Source of the DNA: Sclerotiophoma versabilis
Lineage: Eukaryota; Ascomycota; Dothideomycetes; Pleosporales; Didymellaceae
Assembly: GCA_012274445.1 (NCBI GenBank)
Contig: JAAROD010000094.1
Coordinates: forward strand, 124,001-188,000
DNA length: 64,000 bases
Direction of reading: 5' to 3'
In this document: positions 21,705 through 33,835 of the stretch, piece by piece
How positions within the stretch are numbered: position 1 is the first letter of the stretch
How the letters are laid out: each line of letters begins with the position of its first letter
Program-made: the position numbers and the translations under genes
Notes under the pieces: model-generated
The model's database searches: none
What the model saw: the letters and a program-made list of their open reading frames with translations, nothing else
Told to the model about the DNA's origin: nothing

Positions 21705-24700
21705 CTATGAAAGATGAAAAGCACCCTGGCCCTCCTTGACCGCAACACTCAGCTTCTCGCGCAGCACATCCAAATTGCTGTAATCCGGCATCTTGAGATA
21801 GTTGACACAGGTCATGACCGAAGGGAGGTAGTCGTCGGAAGTGTATGGAGGTTCTGCTGGCTTGCAGACGACGGTGAACATAGGCGTGAGACTCTTGAAG
21901 CCTGTAGTCTGGTTAGTGTTTGATCGTTATGCGGATAGTGAGCGTTGCTTACCGCCAATAGGGAGCTTCGGGCTACCAGTGATGAACTGCAGAAATTCTC
22001 GACGCTCTTCTGGTGTGTACTGGCTCATTGCGGTGAGCAAATTGCGGACGCTCTTGCTGTCCAGGTTGTAGCCATGGTCAGCCTTGATCGAGTCCATAAG
22101 AGCTGGTATTCCGTTAGCTTGGCTCGCAACGTTGACGTTGGCGGACTTACTTTCGAGTGACCAATCCTCGTCATTCCTACCGAACAACATAACAAGTTCA
22201 TCCGGTGTGAAAGCTCGCAGCGCGGAGTAGGGAAATACTTCTGAAAATCCGGCACTGAAAGCGTCGATTTGACGCTTTACTCCCGAGCCTAGAGTAAGGT
22301 CGAGCACCTTCTCGACATACAAACCAACGTTGTCGATGGTCACTGCTGTATGCGCACCGTTCTCAATCAGCTCAATGAAAGGATAACCAGGCAACGTAAA
22401 GTCGAGTGCGAGGTCCTCGACAGTACAATCCTGGAAGCGAATGCTCTGTGCAGCCTCAGCTCGCTGAGCCTCATTCTTGTCCTGATCCTGGTCGATCATC
22501 TTCTTTGCGTCTGCGAACTTCTTCAACAGCCTCAGAGACTTGGCAAGATCCTCATCGACGGTTCTGATAGTCGCAAGTGAAGGCGTGATAACTGTGCTGC
22601 TGCTATCGCTGAGACGGAACAGTGTGGGGTTAAAGGACACATCGATGATGCGTGAATCCAGCATTGACCGCGCAACAAACTTTCCTAGGACCTTGAACAT
22701 CTCAAGCTTCTTCTCACCGTCCTCTGAGGTAGCCTGCTGTGCACTCATCGGTGCTGGAAACAGGCCACGCTTACCGAAGGCATACTCATCGGTGCCATTA
22801 GAGTCATTCTCCCTCCAAATCTTGAGCTTCTTTTTTGAGAACTCGCGGGAGACTGTAGAATAGAACTCGAGGGTCGGTCCGAGACCAGTACCCACTTCTT
22901 CGAAATACTCCACCTCCAAGACGCTGGGTGAGTGTCCGTAGAGTTGCATGACCTTCATAGCAGATTCTAGAATCCTGGACCGAGAGATTCTGACCTTCTG
23001 GCGCTGAAGCCTGCCAAGGAAGGGCCGCTCATCGCGATGGCGATCATTACGAGAATCGTTCGCATTTTGAGTGTTCTGCCAGCGCGTCATGCATCGAGAA
23101 TAGCCGAAAGAAGTAGACTGGACAAAGAGATGGCGCGACTCGAAGGGGAAAAGGAAAGGATAGAAGCGAGCGAGGTCCTCACTCCAGCTGGGTAGGCAGT
23201 TGCTCGCAACAATCAACGGCTCCTCAAGTTGGCGATTGAGCTTTGCAGTAAGCTTTGTGTTTACGAACTGCGAGAGTGGCTCAGCATTCAACTTAATCTG
23301 ATCCTTGTTCTCGGAAAGGACGTCATCAAGGTGCGAGTTCAGCCCATGAAGAAGGTTGAGTAGACGAAGGATACCCGATGTGATAGGATGATTATCCAAT
23401 GATGCAGGCATGGTTTGGCCGCCAACTTTGGATTCTGGCGGCGGGCTCTGCGAAGATGCCTCGCCAGGAGGTGGACCAGCTACGCGCTTGAACTTTATAG
23501 TGTGGACGGCGTTCCATACTGTACGCTGAGATACGTCCGACACTTGTGCTTGATTGAAGTGCACAACTCGGTAGATGGTCGTATCACTCGAAATCGGTTG
23601 GTCATTCACGCTAAACTCGATGTGCCAATCTTGCGACGATGACTGTACTGCAGCAGCGTATGACAGGCTCTGTCGCAAAGCAGAGTCCTGCAGAAGTGCA
23701 GTCAGACGTGAGGCTGGGGTACTTAGGCGATCCGAGGGTTTCGCTGATGGTGTACCTGGGATCGGTGTGGCGATTCGAGTACCGTCCTGTTTACGAGCTG
23801 TAGCTTTACCAGTCGATGCCACCTCAACACTAACGGCAGATGGATCGGACTCATCGGCGTCAAGCGCATCCTCGAGCTCGTTTTCAAGCTCTTCTTCTAG
23901 CTCATCCACAATAGCGTTCAGTGCAGCGTTCTCGTCCATGGACTCCTGATCAGACAACCGTTCCTCATCTGCGCATTCAAGCGGATCTTGGCTACTGCTT
24001 GAGCGAGCTTTTGGAGGTGGGGGAGGCGGGGGAGGTGGGGGCTGGGTCTGTTGACGACGGCTCGAGCGGCGTGTCTTCTCTCGTGATGCAGAGCTCGGGC
24101 CAGCCTCAGAGTCTTCGTTTGACCTTGTTTTTGATTTCGATGACTTCTTTGATGGTCGGCTCGTCGACTCGCTGGGGGTCTCTGGCGGTGGAGGCGCACG
24201 TCCTTCTGCGAGAGCTTGCGCATATGCAGCGAATTGATCCCTCGTCCTGCTTCCTCGCGGTCGCTCAGCAGCAACATGCATGCGTGGCCGAAGGTAGTCG
24301 TCCAGCGCCTTGAACGTTGCAATAGCGTGTATCGATACCATGATGTTGCGATACGCCTTTGGGATACCGGAATCGTCTTCTGCCACAAGTTTCAACCGGA
24401 GTTGCTTCGCTAGCATGTTTGCTGCGCTGCCGCGGCCATCGTAGGAGTTCTGATGCACAGTGATGACTTCAAAGTGCTCAGACCTGCTCAGAAGGTCCTG
24501 CAGCTTGCTCACTAGGACGCTGAACGGTGTTGCTGGAGACGCACTGCTAGCTGTCTTAATCTTATTCTTGTTGCTGGTGCCCATGAATATTTCGAGAAAC
24601 AGTGATCGTGGAGCTATGCCGCTGGTTGGGCTATCGCTCGAAAACACATCTAGCAGGACATCCACAATCTTGGACGACTTCAACTCGTAGCTGGTGATGC

Positions 24701-27383
24701 TTTCTAGAGCATCGCCTTCGAAGTATTTTGCCAGTCGGGTAAATAACTTTGAGTAGTTGTTCGAGTCACCTTGCGATGTGCATTCCTTGAGATCATTTGC
24801 AAGAGACATCAAGTCGTCCAATACCGCAGATGCCTTGTCTCGGACTGGCTTGTCGCTATCTTTCTCGTGGACTTCGATGAACTTCTTCGCACGAAGGGTG
24901 ATGACATCGTCGATATTGGGGAGCGGCGGGGAGTTTTGATCAGATGAAGAGGATGAATCAGAATCGTCATCATCGTCATCATCTTCATCATCCTGGTCTT
25001 CATCATTGCCATTGTGTTCTTCATCGCTATCGTTCTCATCCTCCTCATCATTTTCCGAGTGCGCCTCTACATCCATAGGATCGGTGGCTTCGAGATCCGC
25101 GCTTTGGTTGGTCGCTGGCACCGTGTGCGCACTGGGCTCTGGGATAACCTCGATTTCAACTGTTGGTTTGAGTTCTTTTGTGCGGACCTCCAAGGTCTTG
25201 GTGGGGCGACTGGCCAGGACAGAGATCTCCGCAACAACGCCTTCACGGTAGAACTGATATCTGTAGATAGATTCCAGACGCTTCAATAACAACTCGGCTG
25301 CCTGAAGAGCATACGTGACCAAGGTAGGATGGTCCTGTTGTGAGAAGATCGATGCGAGGAACGAGGCGTAAGGCACAGCACGCAATGCCTCCTCGAGAAT
25401 ATCGGTGTCTAGGTTTGAGAGCATCTTCAGCTGCGCAGTAAGTACCTTCTGCCGCACGTTCAGGTTTACCGTACTCGAATATGCGTCAGTCAGGGTGGGA
25501 AGCAGAATAACTGCGAAGCGCTTAACCTCCGTCTTGCATCCCTCAAAAAGCTCTACGCGCTTCTCGTTGCTAGACTTTTTAGTCTCAGATGATAATGGTA
25601 AGTGGTCGCGTCCAGGATAACCTGCGTCGAATAGATCTTCAAGGTACGACAGCCCATCGTCCGTAACGTCGGGTAGCAGCTCGCAGATAACATTGAGCGT
25701 TTCAAACACTTGGTCCTTTGGTCGATGAATCAGCGCCTGCATGATGACAACGGAGTCTATCTTAGTAGCAACATCCTCCGTCCCGCTAGGCGGTGAAACA
25801 CCAGTCAAGATTTGGTAAAGGGTATCGACTACGTTCATCTTCAGCAGTTCAGCAGATAAGCGCGGGCTTGCCTTAGCTGTGTAAGCGATGACCTGCAAGA
25901 ACATAGTGTGAATGTGCGGTCCGATGAGGTTCGTGGTGCCTGGCAACAAAAGTGCCAGAATCGCCTTCAATAGCCCAGGGCTGACCAGCTCTTCAAGCTT
26001 GTTCTCCTGATGTCTGAAGCTCTGGACAATCCGTGACACACAGATGCAGCCCTGTTCAACAACCTTTTGGTCGCTATTATTCAATATGTTCTCCAAAATC
26101 GGCATGACATCGCGTACGGTAGCGAAAGAGTCGTCGGGAATGTTGCGACAGCAGTTCGCAGCCGTCGTGACTGCTGTCCGTTGTGTACTCGTTGCGAAGA
26201 AGTCGAGGAACGTCAAACAGGCAGTCAGACCGCCTTCCCGTACGATTTGTGTAGGGAACTCAACGGATATCTTTTCCAGTGTGCTCAAACATTGCTCGGC
26301 GAGATCGATGAAATCAATCTCAAGCAGCTTTGAACACAGGACCGGGACTGCGCCTCCATACACGACGTTGGCGGTAGCGGCGGGGAGAGCCTCCATCAGG
26401 TTGGCCAGGCATCTACAGGCAAGCAGCATGACTTCGGGGTTTTCTTCACCGGTGAAGTCGTTCGGTTGCATCAGTTTGACCAGCTCCTTCACGTATGCGT
26501 CCGGAGAGAAATGGCCAGCAAGCATGTCTTCAGATGCCATGAGGAGAACCTCAGACAGGTCTTGTAGAGCAATCAGCTGCAAAGACACATCTGGTGACTT
26601 TAGCTGCTCCAGAATCCCCCGTAGCCGTTGCGCTGTGCCTGACATGAATCCGGTAAGCTGTCGTAGCGCCGAGAGGCTATGGTGTGGATTGCGCCCAAGG
26701 AAGCCGCTCGTGAAGGGGTCTTCGTCGTCGTCGTCGTCGTCATCGTCATCGTCGTCATATCGAGTACCAGCGCCACCGTCGTTACCGTCGTCGCTTGTGT
26801 GCTCATCGCCCGGCGTCCTTGGATCGTCTTCAGACTTGTCCTCGGGTGCGTCCTCCATGTTTGTGTCCTCGTCAGTCTTTGCGGATTTTCGAGAGTTTCG
26901 CGGTGATGTAGAAGGAGTGTCTGCTGCCCGGTCAGGATGTGGCGAAAGCCATGAAGGAGGCCGCGAATGGTCACCTTGACTTGAGCTCTTACGGCCGCCC
27001 TTCCCTCGCCGTGAAGATTTCTCCGCTACCGGGTCTGTTGATGGCCTATACGCTGTCAGTGCATGCCCCTCCTGTGGAGCGCCTCGAGCATACCCAGATG
27101 ATGACATGGCTGCTTTGCCCTTTGCCTTCCTGGAGCGGGCTGGTGCTGTAGCAGACGAGCTTTCAGGCTCGACCTTGACGCGCTTGGCACGAGCACTGCG
27201 TGCGGGCGGCGTGGGTCCTGCGTCGTTGGACGGGTCTGGGGCTGTCTCTGCCGCAGCCTTCTTCCGTTTGCGAGAGGTGGCAGGCGCGGAGTGGGGTGGT
27301 GGAGGGGCGGGAGGGTTCGGCGGATTCTCGTTGGAGGAGCCTGCTGAAGGCCTCGCAGACGAGCGTGTGACTCTAGACGACAT
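21705..27383 (-). CDS. ufd4: HECT E3 ubiquitin ligase, Ufd4/TRIP12 type
   Basis: Ubiquitin-protein ligase of the ubiquitin-fusion-degradation and N-degron pathways. Three exons, 22151-27383, 21953-22102 and 21705-21901, give about 1859 residues. The order is: basic, disordered N-terminus; an Asp run near 208-222; armadillo-like helical repeats (about 230-720); a second acidic region near 775-805; a Pro run near 1115; and a C-terminal HECT domain from about 1466. The HECT core shows VEYFEEVGTGLGPTLEFY and, in the last exon, LPSVMTCVNYLKMPDYS with the catalytic Cys at about 1826 (codon 21807-21809). The protein ends in GAFHLS, and HECT domains usually end close to such a Phe. The 48-nt intron 22103-22150 has no stop and was removed because joining gives the conserved ETLMDSIKADHGYN. 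Length fits filamentous-fungal Ufd4. The gene is divergent from the NMN adenylyltransferase gene. Confidence 0.95.
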
Positions 27384-29232
27384 GAGAATCTGATTGTACG
27401 GCTAACAAACTCGATGGCGTGCGCTGGCTGCTGCCGCGGTGGTGGCTGTGGCAGCGCTGGGCCGTTGCAGCAGCAAGTGCAAGTCGAGGGTGGGTGGGAG
27501 GCCGTAGCAAGTGACGCGTCTTGTCGCAGTGGACAGCTCTGCTACGGGCGTCGACAAACGAGCGAAATGTAATCGTACCTGCTGTTGCGCTGGTGGTCGG
27601 GGCTTTCATACATGGGCGGGCGTGCTCAAGCGAGTGCGGTGAATCTGCCTGCAAGCGCAGTGAAATGCAGCAGGCGGGTCGTCGCCGGGTGGCGTCTCGA
27701 TCAGGCAGGCAAGCGAGTGTGATGCTCGGTACCGCCCTGCAACAGTGTAGAAATGGTAGATCGGCTTTCGGGTGATGAAGCCAGGCAGAGTTGCAGCCGC
27801 GACATTGACAACTCGGCCGCTAAGCTTGGGTTGCTTATCGATTATGGCAATGACGATCCAGGGAACGGCCTAGCGCCAACGGCTTTCACTCGCTCGCCCT
27901 CTCTCCTCGGCCGCAGGCGACGAGGTGAAGAGGCTGCGGACGCGTGCAGCATTGGAAAGCAGCATTGGAAACGGGCAAAGCCTCTTGCCCTGCGCTCGTC
28001 CCAGGGGCTGACGCAGGCTCTTCCCTTGTTAGAATGCTCGATAGCCTTGCCTCCAGTGGCTTGCAGCTCGACAATTGATGTTCCTTCCTGAACCACCACC
28101 GTCCTTCACCTCTCCGTTTGGCCGTCCTGTTCCACAGTAAGGAGACTGCCCTGAGACCTGCATCAGGCATCAACCTCTTCCTCAGCTCACAACAAGCACC
28201 GCACCACACATGCTTTCTGCAGCCGTCTGGGCGTCCTGTGCAATTACTACATGTCCACAGTACCTATAGTTGAAGCCCTGTGATTCTCATATAGGTCTAT
28301 GAAACGCCCGGTGCACAACACCTGTACAGCAAGACCCATTGTCCATCCTATGTAACATTTTCTGTTGCTGCGCGCCTTAATTGGCAGGTGAAGAATTCGT
28401 CGACTCGTGCCCTGTACCAACACGTTCGATTTCTCAGCATCGCGCGGGTCTAATCTCAATGCCGGAGCGCGGACGACAGTGGAGGCCGATGATCGCGCAC
28501 TTTTGATGCACGTGAGCCTCCTCGTTTGCTACAAGCAGTCGTGCCCAGCCACGGGAAATATTCCCCATGTTGGCGAATGTTCGGATGCAGCAGAGGTTTC
28601 ACCTGCAGACGCACAATTCCGTGCAGCCAGCCCTCCAGTGTGGCTTTAGTGCCATCTGTGGGCCGGTAACTGCGGGCATTATGGCCTTTGGGTCGTCTCG
28701 AACTCAAACGGACTTTGGCCGCCTACTAATCGGCAGCGGGCATGTCTCAACCGCAGCCTAGAGCTACACCCAGCCTACAAAATGGACCTCGCCCTCTTCC
28801 GTTCGTCCTGCAGTCCCCTCCCTCAGCCCGCCCTCACCGTTGATACATCAACACCGCCCGTCGTGCCGTGCACTTTCCCTGCCCTAGTAGTTTGCCCCTC
28901 CCCAACCGGAAGTCGCCTAGCTTTGCGTTCGCGTCATACCTCAGCATCCAAGCCTACTTGAAGCACCACCGGTGCCTTGCGGCCTGCATCTGCATCCGAA
29001 GGTCCCCTTTCCTGTACGTTGGCTCTCAAGCAGATGTCGCTCGGCCGCCCTCAATTAACTCTCCCCTTCAGATCCGCGACACGCTACACCCTCGCGACTG
29101 CCACGCTCTCCACTGCCCCACCACGCCGCACCCCCCCTCAGCCTTTCGCCTTATAGCCGGCGAATCTCCGAGCGGCGGCTGCCCCTCGTTGTTCAACTGA
29201 TATCCTTCCGCTCCACTCTCACCTCAACACAT
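27384..29232. other. 1.8-kb divergent promoter region, ufd4 / NMNAT
   Basis: No supported gene. There is a 13-base direct repeat (GCAGCATTGGAAA twice, near 27945-27970) followed by a small GGGCAA/TTGCCC hairpin. The 150 bases before 29233 are strongly C/T-rich, as expected for a fungal promoter and leader. Confidence 0.5.
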
Positions 29233-30166
29233 ATGGCAACCATGACTTCGATAGCAAATAGCGACATTACCCGTGACGCTGGTATCGACAGCACCGGCAC
29301 CATGACTCTCGACAACTACAAATTCCCAGCGGAGAGGCTGAAGAAGAAGCTGTCCAACGACGAGAAGACGCCTATCGTTCTCGTGTCCTGCGGCTCTTTC
29401 TCGCCGCCAACCAATCTTCACCTTCGCATGTTCGAAGAAGCGACTGATTACTGCGAATTCGAGACTGACTACGAGGTCATTGGTGGATTCTTCAGTCCTG
29501 TCGGCGACGCTTACAAAAAGGCTGGCCTGGCTTCAGCATACCATCGTATCAATATGACGAGGATTGCCGTGGAAGACAGTTCTACCTGGATTGGCGTTGA
29601 CCCTTGGGAGCCGCTTCACAAGGAATACATGCCCACAGTCAAGGTCCTGGACCACTTTGACCATGAGCTGAACGACGTCATGGGCGGAATCGAGACATCG
29701 ACCGGTGAGAAGAAGAAGATCCGTGTTGCCCTGCTTGCGGGAGCCGACCTGATTCAAACCATGAGCACCCCTGGACTTTGGGCCAAGGAGGATTTGAAGA
29801 GGATTCTAGGCGTCTACGGCGCTTTCATCCTCGAGCGCAGCGGTACCGATATCGGTATGCATCTCAACCAGCCTTGGGCGACTCTGATACTGACCTTGAC
29901 CAGATGATGCGCTTGTCAGTTTACAGGAGTGGAAGGAGAACATTCGCGTTATTCCGCAACTCATCCAAAATGATGTCTCTTCAACCAAGATCCGTCTGTT
30001 CCGCAAGCGTGGAAAGAGCATTCGCTACTACATTCCTGACAAAGTCGTCGACTACATCTATGAGCATGGCTTGTATGCTTCAGACGATGAGAAGTCAAAA
30101 GCCGCCGACAAAGGAAAAGCAAAGTCATCAGACAGTGCGAGCGCCTCCGCGGTCACTTCGTCTTGA
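29233..30166 (+). CDS. nma1: Nicotinamide/nicotinate mononucleotide adenylyltransferase
   Basis: Makes NAD (or deamido-NAD) from NMN (or NaMN) and ATP, the last common step of NAD synthesis. Exons 29233-29854 and 29904-30166 encode about 294 residues, a typical fungal length. The nucleotidyltransferase signature is GSFSPPTNLHLRMFE at residues 54-68, the eukaryotic form of GxFxPxxxxH. A substrate-region element, YEVIGGFFSPVGDAYKK, follows. The ATP-binding C-terminal motif is SSTKIRLFRKRGKSIRYYIP. The tail is Ser/Lys-rich. The intron has canonical GT-AG ends and joining restores conserved sequence; without it the frame stops after eleven residues. Localisation (nucleus and cytosol in yeast) is by family only. 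Confidence 0.95.
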
Positions 30167-31213
30167 GAGCCCACATTCGCACCCCCGAGAGCGACACCAA
30201 CACAAACACACAGTCACATGATAGCCATGGACTTATTTTGCATCCCTTCTCCGATCTGGACTGCCACGTCGAATCCAGCCACTGGACGAACAATCGGGCC
30301 TGTGATCTCATTGCAGACGGCAGTTGGGGATGAGCTACGTATTACAGGCATTCTTATAGCGAGCGCATCCGCCCGCGGACCTACCAGGGATTACAGGCGC
30401 ATGGGTACGCCAGCGCAGGCTTGTACAGGCTCTTTCAGGAGCAACGCCTGCGCATAGGCATTGATTTCCTTTTTGCTCTATGATACCATACAGATGCGAG
30501 TGCATCACCAAACAATAACGAGCACGACGACTACCACTCTTCATTCATATTGCCCAGCTGTACCCGTATTTCAAATATGCACGTGACCTGACGTCATTCG
30601 TCTCAATGGACCAGGATACGGCGGCGAAGTGCCGGATGTTATCGCACACGCTCGTCCGCGCCTTTCAATTGGGCAGAAAGTCTATAATCTACCTTTACAG
30701 TTACTCTTCAGTCAACCTTCCGCTTGAACTACGTGTCAGGTATCGCAGAGCCACTCGTGCCACCCAGACCCAAGTTGTGGACAAGTGATTGGCAAGCTCC
30801 ACTACCCGGCTTCCGTCTTAACACAATTCAGAATTTGCGTGACCAAGAACATTTGTGACTCGTGCTGCCTTGGTCGTCCAAGCGTTTGCAAGCTGGACCC
30901 TTGACAGAAGGAGGAAATGCGAGGCTCCAAGCCAGCCGCCGCACTCTGCCACGTCAGGCAAGACGTCAACACATGTCACCATAGCAACCGCGCCTCAGCC
31001 GCCGCCGGCAACCCAGAACCTTGGAAAACTCCAGGGCATTGTGCATATGAAATCGATCGTCATTCTGCATTCTGCTTTCCAGCGTCCTAGTATTCTTATT
31101 GTGTCACCTTTGCACCAGAGCTCGTGGCTACGAGCCAGCGTGACCGCATTCCCATTCCAACCCCGCATCTCACACCGCATTCCTCCCAAACCTCATTTGG
31201 GTTAAACACACCA
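30167..31213. other. Intergenic, upstream region of the glucanase gene
   Basis: No separate gene. It contains a perfect CRE-type palindrome TGACGTCA at 30589-30596 and a 52-codon upstream frame at 31047-31205. Confidence 0.5.
31047..31205 (+). promoter_or_regulatory. Upstream ORF in the leader of the glucanase gene
   Basis: An ATG at 31047 opens a 52-codon frame whose TAA at 31203-31205 lies 8 bases before the glucanase ATG at 31214. If the transcript begins upstream of 31047, this frame would reduce or regulate translation of the main protein. The peptide has no known features. The transcript start is unknown. Confidence 0.35.
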
Positions 31214-33835
31214 ATGCCCACCGACTCGGAGCGCGACCCCTCGCACCGCCAACCCCGAGGCGACCAACGACGCAGGCGCCGCGAATCCCACGGCGAAACC
31301 TCAGGCACCGAACGCCCCCGCCGCCGACGCGACAGCCGCGAGCAACACACCCCCTACGAGCACGAAGGGCGACGAAGAAAAGGACATCGCGCGACCGATT
31401 CGCAGGGCGAGCTGCTGCGCCCTTCGCCACGGAACTCGAGCCAGGCTCCGCGCAATTCGTCGCAAGCTCCGAGATCGAGCTCGCACGCGCCGAGGGATAG
31501 CCGATACCAGAGCGACTCCGAATGGGACAGTCCTGCGCCGCGGGCGCAGCGGCGTAGCAGACGGCAGAGCACCGCTGATGGTGCGAGTGCAAAGAAGGCA
31601 GGTGCGCCGCTGAGTCTCGATGCGCTCGCGAAGCTGGATAAGGAGGTTGCTAAGAAGAACGGGGGCTGGCGCGGGTACGACTATGATGAGGACTATCTTA
31701 AGGAGGTGAGGAGGAAGGAGAAGGCGCTGGAGAAGGACAGGATAAAGGAGGCCATGAATGGGAAGAAGAAGGCTAAAGTGGAAGAAGAGAGGAGAAAGGT
31801 TGAAGAAAGTGACAGGGATATACTGGAGGAGAAGGAGAGAAGAAGACGGAGGGAACAGGGGCGGCGGAATAGGGAGAGTAGGGAAGTCAAGGGCGGCGCC
31901 ATTGCGTTAGGAGATTTGGCCGGGATGGAGGGTGGGAAGAGGGCAAGTCGGACAGATGATGAGAGGGAGAGGAGACGGAGGGACGAGGCGAGATACACGG
32001 CCAGTGAGATCGAAGAGAGGAGGGAAAGGAGACAACGCGAGAAACAGCAGAGGAATGAGCAGAGGAAAAGACGGGTTGTGAGCGGGCCGCTGGCTGAAGA
32101 AGGTGGAATCGACGATGATGATGATGGGTATCAGTATATGATGGAGAAGCGTGGTGGTGCTGGGAGCGCGCCGACCGTGTTGTCAGCAGAAGAACAGGCG
32201 AGGAAGAAGAAGCGCAAAAAGATCATTATCGGTGTGGCTTCCGTACTGATTATTCTTGCCATCATCATACCTGTGGCCGTTCTTACATCCAACAAGAAGA
32301 GCAACGATCCACCGCAAAGTGGCGCTGCAGCCGGGCAGTCAACACCGAAGAACAGCAACCTAGACGGAAAGGATCCGGACAGCGTACCCAAAGAGGACAA
32401 GGGCGGGATATTCGATCCTTGGTCGTGGTACGACACTGAGGATTTCAATGTTACCTATACGAAAGAGCTAGTCGGTGGCCTCCCCATCATCGGTCTCAAC
32501 TCGACATGGAACGACGACATCCAAGCCAACCCCAAAGTCCCAAACCTACAAGACTCGTTCGAATACGGTAAGTTGCCCATTCGCGGCGTCAACGTTGGCG
32601 GCTGGCTAAACCTCGAGCCTTTCATCACACCTTCCTTCTTCGAAAACTTCGGCGCCCGCGACGGCGTAGTAGACGAATACACGCTGCTCACAAAACTCGG
32701 CCCTACAAAAGCAAAATCCACACTGGAACAGCACTACTCGACCTTCGTCAATCGCCAAACCTTTGAAGAAATCCGCGCCGCAGGCATGGATCATGTGCGC
32801 TTTCCCTTCGGTTACTGGATCGTACAGACCTACGATGGCGACCCGTACCTGCCACAAGTCTCGTGGCGCTATCTCTTACGAGGAATCGAGTACTGCCGCC
32901 AAAACGGGCTGCGCGTGAATCTCGACCTGCACGGCGCGCCGGGAAGCCAGAACGGATGGAACCACTCCGGCCGACAGGGCGTAATCGGATGGCTGAACGG
33001 TACAGATGGCGAGCTCAACGCACAGCGCACACTGGACGTTCATCACAAACTCTCCGTCTTCTTCGCGCAGCCGCGCTACAAGAATGTCGTCACCATGTAC
33101 GGCCTGGTCAACGAACCGCGCAATGTCGAACTCGACACCAACCGCGTCGTAAGATGGACACAAACCGCCATCGATCAGATTCGCGCCGACAATATCACCG
33201 GCATCATCGTCTTTGGCGACGGCTTCATGGGGCTCGACAACTGGCAGGGCAAGCTACAAGGCAACGACAATCTGCTCTTAGACGTGCACCAGTACGTCAT
33301 TTTCAACGTCGACCAGCTCTCCCTCGGCCACAGGGACAAGCTCAACTTTGCCTGCGCGGCCTGGACACAGCAGTCGCTGCGCAGCATGGACAAGACCACC
33401 GGCTTCGGGCCCACCATGTGCGGCGAGTGGTCTCAAGCAGATACCGACTGCACGCAGTACATCAATAACGTTAACATCGGCACCCGCTGGGAGGGCACAT
33501 ACGACACCGGAAACTCATCCACCTCCATCCTCAAACCCCAGTGTCCCGAATCCGGCAAGTGTAGCTGCGACCCAGCCAACGCGGATCCGAGCACGTATAC
33601 GGACGGGTACAAGAAGTGGCTGTACCAGTTCGCCATCGGCCAGATGGATGCGTTTGAAGCCGGCTGGGGCTGGTTCTACTGGACGTGGGAGACAGAGAAA
33701 GCGACGCAGTGGAGCTATAGAAGAGGCATGGCGGCGGGCATCTTGCCCAAGACGGCTTATGATCGCGATTGGACGTGTCCCGATAACGGGATCGATGGGC
33801 TGGACACGTTCACCGGATTGCCGGAGTACTATTGA
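31214..33835 (+). CDS. exgD: Membrane-anchored exo-1,3-beta-glucanase (GH5, ExgD-like)
   Basis: Cell-wall glycosidase removing glucose from 1,3-beta-glucan ends. It is a single exon of about 873 residues arranged as a type II membrane protein. A very polar, Arg-rich cytoplasmic N-terminus (about 1-330) contains repeated SSQAPR-type units and a Glu/Arg/Lys-rich probable coiled coil. One transmembrane helix follows at about 337-358 after KKKRKK, then the extracellular catalytic domain from about 457. GH5 landmarks: GVNVGGWLNLEPFITPSFFE, RFPFGYW, the general acid/base Glu in YGLVNEPR (about 634), and the nucleophile Glu in CGEWS (about 737). The architecture matches Aspergillus ExgD. The ATG at 31214 is the first in frame; about 30 upstream open codons lack an ATG. 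Confidence 0.93.
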   Translation: MPTDSERDPSHRQPRGDQRRRRRESHGETSGTERPRRRRDSREQHTPYEHEGRRRKGHRATDSQGELLRPSPRNSSQAPRNSSQAPRSSSHAPRDSRYQSDSEWDSPAPRAQRRSRRQSTADGASAKKAGAPLSLDALAKLDKEVAKKNGGWRGYDYDEDYLKEVRRKEKALEKDRIKEAMNGKKKAKVEEERRKVEESDRDILEEKERRRRREQGRRNRESREVKGGAIALGDLAGMEGGKRASRTDDERERRRRDEARYTASEIEERRERRQREKQQRNEQRKRRVVSGPLAEEGGIDDDDDGYQYMMEKRGGAGSAPTVLSAEEQARKKKRKKIIIGVASVLIILAIIIPVAVLTSNKKSNDPPQSGAAAGQSTPKNSNLDGKDPDSVPKEDKGGIFDPWSWYDTEDFNVTYTKELVGGLPIIGLNSTWNDDIQANPKVPNLQDSFEYGKLPIRGVNVGGWLNLEPFITPSFFENFGARDGVVDEYTLLTKLGPTKAKSTLEQHYSTFVNRQTFEEIRAAGMDHVRFPFGYWIVQTYDGDPYLPQVSWRYLLRGIEYCRQNGLRVNLDLHGAPGSQNGWNHSGRQGVIGWLNGTDGELNAQRTLDVHHKLSVFFAQPRYKNVVTMYGLVNEPRNVELDTNRVVRWTQTAIDQIRADNITGIIVFGDGFMGLDNWQGKLQGNDNLLLDVHQYVIFNVDQLSLGHRDKLNFACAAWTQQSLRSMDKTTGFGPTMCGEWSQADTDCTQYINNVNIGTRWEGTYDTGNSSTSILKPQCPESGKCSCDPANADPSTYTDGYKKWLYQFAIGQMDAFEAGWGWFYWTWETEKATQWSYRRGMAAGILPKTAYDRDWTCPDNGIDGLDTFTGLPEYY

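Noticed and set aside
26044..26979. 311-residue plus-strand frame within ufd4
   Set aside because: Antisense shadow of the armadillo region and acidic run of ufd4.
31124..31213. Thirty-codon N-terminal extension of the glucanase
   Set aside because: In frame but without an ATG; initiation at a GTG is unlikely in this nuclear gene.
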